A stretch of 6,746 nucleotides of DNA from JANMZR01 sp031383555 (GTDB taxonomy: Bacteria; Bacteroidota; Bacteroidia; Cytophagales; Spirosomataceae), in the NCBI GenBank assembly GCA_031383555.1, contig JANMZR010000055.1, positions 1 to 6,746 of the forward strand, in the 5' to 3' direction. A program made the translations under genes and the position numbers. This document shows positions 6,703-6,746 of this stretch, piece by piece (positions within the stretch are counted from its first letter, which is position 1; each line of letters starts with the position of its first letter). The notes below the pieces were generated by a model. It was not told the DNA's origin, did not search any database, and worked only from the letters and a program-made list of their open reading frames with translations.

Positions 6703-6746
6703 ATAGGGAGGCACCCAAAAAAGTCTCCACTTTCAATAAAAATTAG
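6628..6746. other. Non-TPR tail of unknown origin, possible insertion-sequence edge
   Basis: From 6628 the sequence no longer fits the TPR gene in its own frame. The two other + frames do not restore a TPR pattern: one stops at once, and the other stays open to a TAG at 6744-6746 but encodes nothing recognisable. The segment GGGAGGCACCCAAAAAAG (6706-6723), followed by GTCTCCACTTTC, is loosely reminiscent of ends of IS3-type insertion sequences (a short purine-rich stretch, CCC, an A-run, then AGT). AAAGT-CTCC-ACTTT at 6721-6734 is a small inverted repeat. No transposase is visible in what remains of the window, so this is only a suggestion. Confidence 0.25.

Noticed and set aside
6703..6746. 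Reverse-strand transposase C-terminus reading ESGDFFGCLPI-stop
   Set aside because: Only about 15 residues are visible and I cannot match them to a known transposase, so it is kept only as a vague hint of an insertion sequence.

Overview
The window looks like a chromosomal or contig segment from a member of the Bacteroidota (Cytophaga/Chitinophaga/Saprospira-like; the genus cannot be read from this). The reasons are moderately AT-rich coding DNA, no Shine-Dalgarno-like AGGAGG before any start, signal peptides ending in GFA|Q or GYT|Q, and a histidine-kinase core (QAQLIQSEKLASLGELTAGIAHEIQNPLNFVNNFSE) that I know as typical of this phylum. All genes read on the + strand and are packed with overlapping or abutting ends, as in one transcription unit.

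Layout: (1) 2-934, the 3' part of a membrane histidine kinase (HK1), cut by the window edge inside its transmembrane helix. (2) 929-1041, a 113-bp imperfect palindrome with GTCTGAATC...GATTCAGAC ends; its left tip supplies HK1's stop codon. (3) 1042-1147, the last ~34 codons of another, otherwise missing kinase, whose stop overlaps the next start. (4) 1144-3087 and 3084-5033, two complete paralogous kinases (HK2, HK3), each with a signal peptide, periplasmic TPR array, one transmembrane helix, coiled coil, HisKA and HATPase domains. (5) 5034-6053, a DUF1016/YhcG-type PD-(D/E)XK nuclease-fold protein, with zero spacing to HK3. (6) 6046-6702, the secreted TPR front end of a further paralog; it loses TPR resemblance after about 6627 and has no kinase half in the window. 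(7) 6628-6746, a tail of unclear origin, possibly the edge of an insertion sequence.

How the parts fit: the window is a slice of a tandem array of TPR-sensor kinases that has expanded by duplication. The sensor halves have diverged, while the kinase halves stay nearly interchangeable, including a 44-bp exact match. The three kinases probably sense different periplasmic or envelope cues through their TPR domains and signal to a response regulator encoded elsewhere, since no receiver or output domain is present here. The most informative structural observation is that the linker between transmembrane helix and phospho-acceptor histidine is 45, 52 or 59 residues in the three kinases, which are exact heptad steps. 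The array also shows turnover: a palindromic element next to a beheaded kinase, a nuclease-like gene wedged in without a gap, and a broken last member. I see no RNA genes, CRISPR array, convincing promoter or intrinsic terminator. No gene-free stretch exceeds 300 bases.
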